Source: Kiritimatiellia bacterium (lineage in GTDB: Bacteria; Verrucomicrobiota; Kiritimatiellia; RFP12; UBA1067). From it: 6,062 nucleotides of DNA. The translations under genes and the position numbers were made by a program. Shown here one piece after another: positions 5,907-6,062 of the stretch. The stretch spans positions 1 through 6,062 of the forward strand of contig JAEDMN010000196.1 of NCBI GenBank assembly GCA_016302985.1. Reading direction: 5' to 3'. How positions within the stretch are numbered: the stretch's first letter is position 1; each line of letters starts with the position of its first letter. Below the pieces are notes generated by a model that had not been told where the DNA came from, ran no database searches, and saw only the letters and a program-made list of their open reading frames with translations.

Positions 5907-5935
5907 TTGAAGGCGTGGGGACGATGTGGTAGAAT
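5907..5935 (+). promoter_or_regulatory. Sigma-70-type promoter of the ORF at 5942; predicted leaderless start
   Basis: A -35-like TTGAAG (5907-5912), a 17-bp spacer ending in TG-G, and the -10 hexamer TAGAAT (5930-5935) form a good sigma-70 promoter with an extended -10. Six bases (CGCGCC) lead to the GTG at 5942, so +1 would be the first base of the start codon. It diverges from the promoter at 5890-5898. Confidence 0.7.
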
Positions 5936-5941
5936 CGCGCC

Positions 5942-6062
5942 GTGAAGAAGACGGCGAAAGGGAGGCGGTTCTGGCTGTACCAGCTCGGACCCGACACGGC
6001 GTTGAGTGTCCGTTCGGTACCGCAGTGCTCCCGTCCTCCGGCGCGTTGCGTCCGTTCGGTGC
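5942..6062 (+). CDS. N-terminal part of an unidentified basic protein entering a repeat (runs off window)
   Basis: A GTG-started frame begins MKKTAKGRRFWLYQLGPDT and stays open to the window edge (40 codons). I do not recognise it. The first dozen residues are strongly basic (K2, K3, K6, R8, R9) with no hydrophobic core, so there is no signal peptide. From residue 23 the sequence becomes Arg/Ser/Val/Cys/Pro-rich, and VRSV occurs twice, 14 residues apart. Support for coding is the promoter with leaderless spacing, identical in layout to that of ung. Against it are the short visible length, the lack of homology I can name and the odd composition. It could instead be the edge of a non-coding repeat array carrying a fortuitous start. 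Confidence 0.5.
   Translation, partial: MKKTAKGRRFWLYQLGPDTALSVRSVPQCSRPPARCVRSV
6008..6060 (+). repeat. Direct repeat GTCCGTTCGGT, 42-nt period, at window edge
   Basis: The 11-mer GTCCGTTCGGT occurs at 6008-6018 and again at 6050-6060, a distance of 42 bp or 14 codons. The bases after each copy (AC and GC) also agree at the second position. Only one full period is visible, so whether it is a tandem array continuing to the right cannot be told from this window. Confidence 0.6.

Noticed and set aside
5634..5945. 103-codon + strand frame opposite the TIGR04076-like gene
   Set aside because: It covers both divergent promoters and shows no motifs; the minus-strand frame has family motifs and a ribosome binding site.
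5476..5997. N-terminal extension of ung to a 395-residue protein
   Set aside because: The extension overlaps the TIGR04076-like gene in another frame and has no similarity to Ung; the start at 5475 gives the normal length and has a promoter directly upstream.
6008..6060. CRISPR array
   Set aside because: The repeated core is only 11 bp and just two copies are visible; the period of 42 bp is in frame with an ORF. Repeat length is too short for CRISPR and no cas gene is present.

Overview
The window is strongly GC-rich and gene-dense. It looks like a chromosomal segment of a Gram-negative bacterium that uses both Sec and Tat export. Nothing in it fixes the taxon. A secreted glutaminase-A-like protein next to a Tat-exported beta-helix protein, in a high-GC background with leaderless genes, would fit a polysaccharide-degrading member of the Verrucomicrobiota/Kiritimatiellota/Lentisphaerota group, but that is a low-confidence inference.

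Layout from left to right. (1) Positions 1-122 are the 3' end of a + strand gene whose protein ends in a Pro/Ala/Lys tail built from a 45-nt repeat, followed by a clear intrinsic terminator. (2) Positions 193-3274 are a two-gene + strand operon: a Sec-exported DUF4964/DUF5127/DUF4965/DUF1793 (glutaminase A-like) protein, then a Tat-exported right-handed beta-helix protein of the pectate lyase superfamily type. (3) Positions 3291-5837 lie on the - strand and converge on that operon with only 16 bp between stop codons. In transcription order they are a small TIGR04076-type protein (5837-5514), uracil-DNA glycosylase ung (5475-4810) and a two-domain ABC-F ATPase (4805-3291), the last starting 4 bp after the ung stop. 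(4) Positions 5838-5941 are a divergent promoter region. A GTG-started + strand ORF begins at 5942, runs off the window, and enters what looks like a 42-nt in-frame repeat.

The most striking pattern is in the promoters. All four genes that begin a transcription unit have an extended -10 element (TGN-TATACT three times, TGN-TAGAAT once). In three of the four, exactly six bases separate the -10 hexamer from the start codon, so the predicted transcription start is the first base of ATG/GTG. Those mRNAs would be leaderless. The genes predicted to have a leader or to lie inside an operon have at least a partial purine-rich Shine-Dalgarno-like sequence.

Functionally, the left operon supplies two exported proteins, probably acting together outside the cytoplasm on glycans or peptides. 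The right cluster is cytoplasmic: base-excision repair (ung), ribosome-associated ABC-F activity and a small protein of unknown function. I see no CRISPR array, tRNA, rRNA, transposase or att site.
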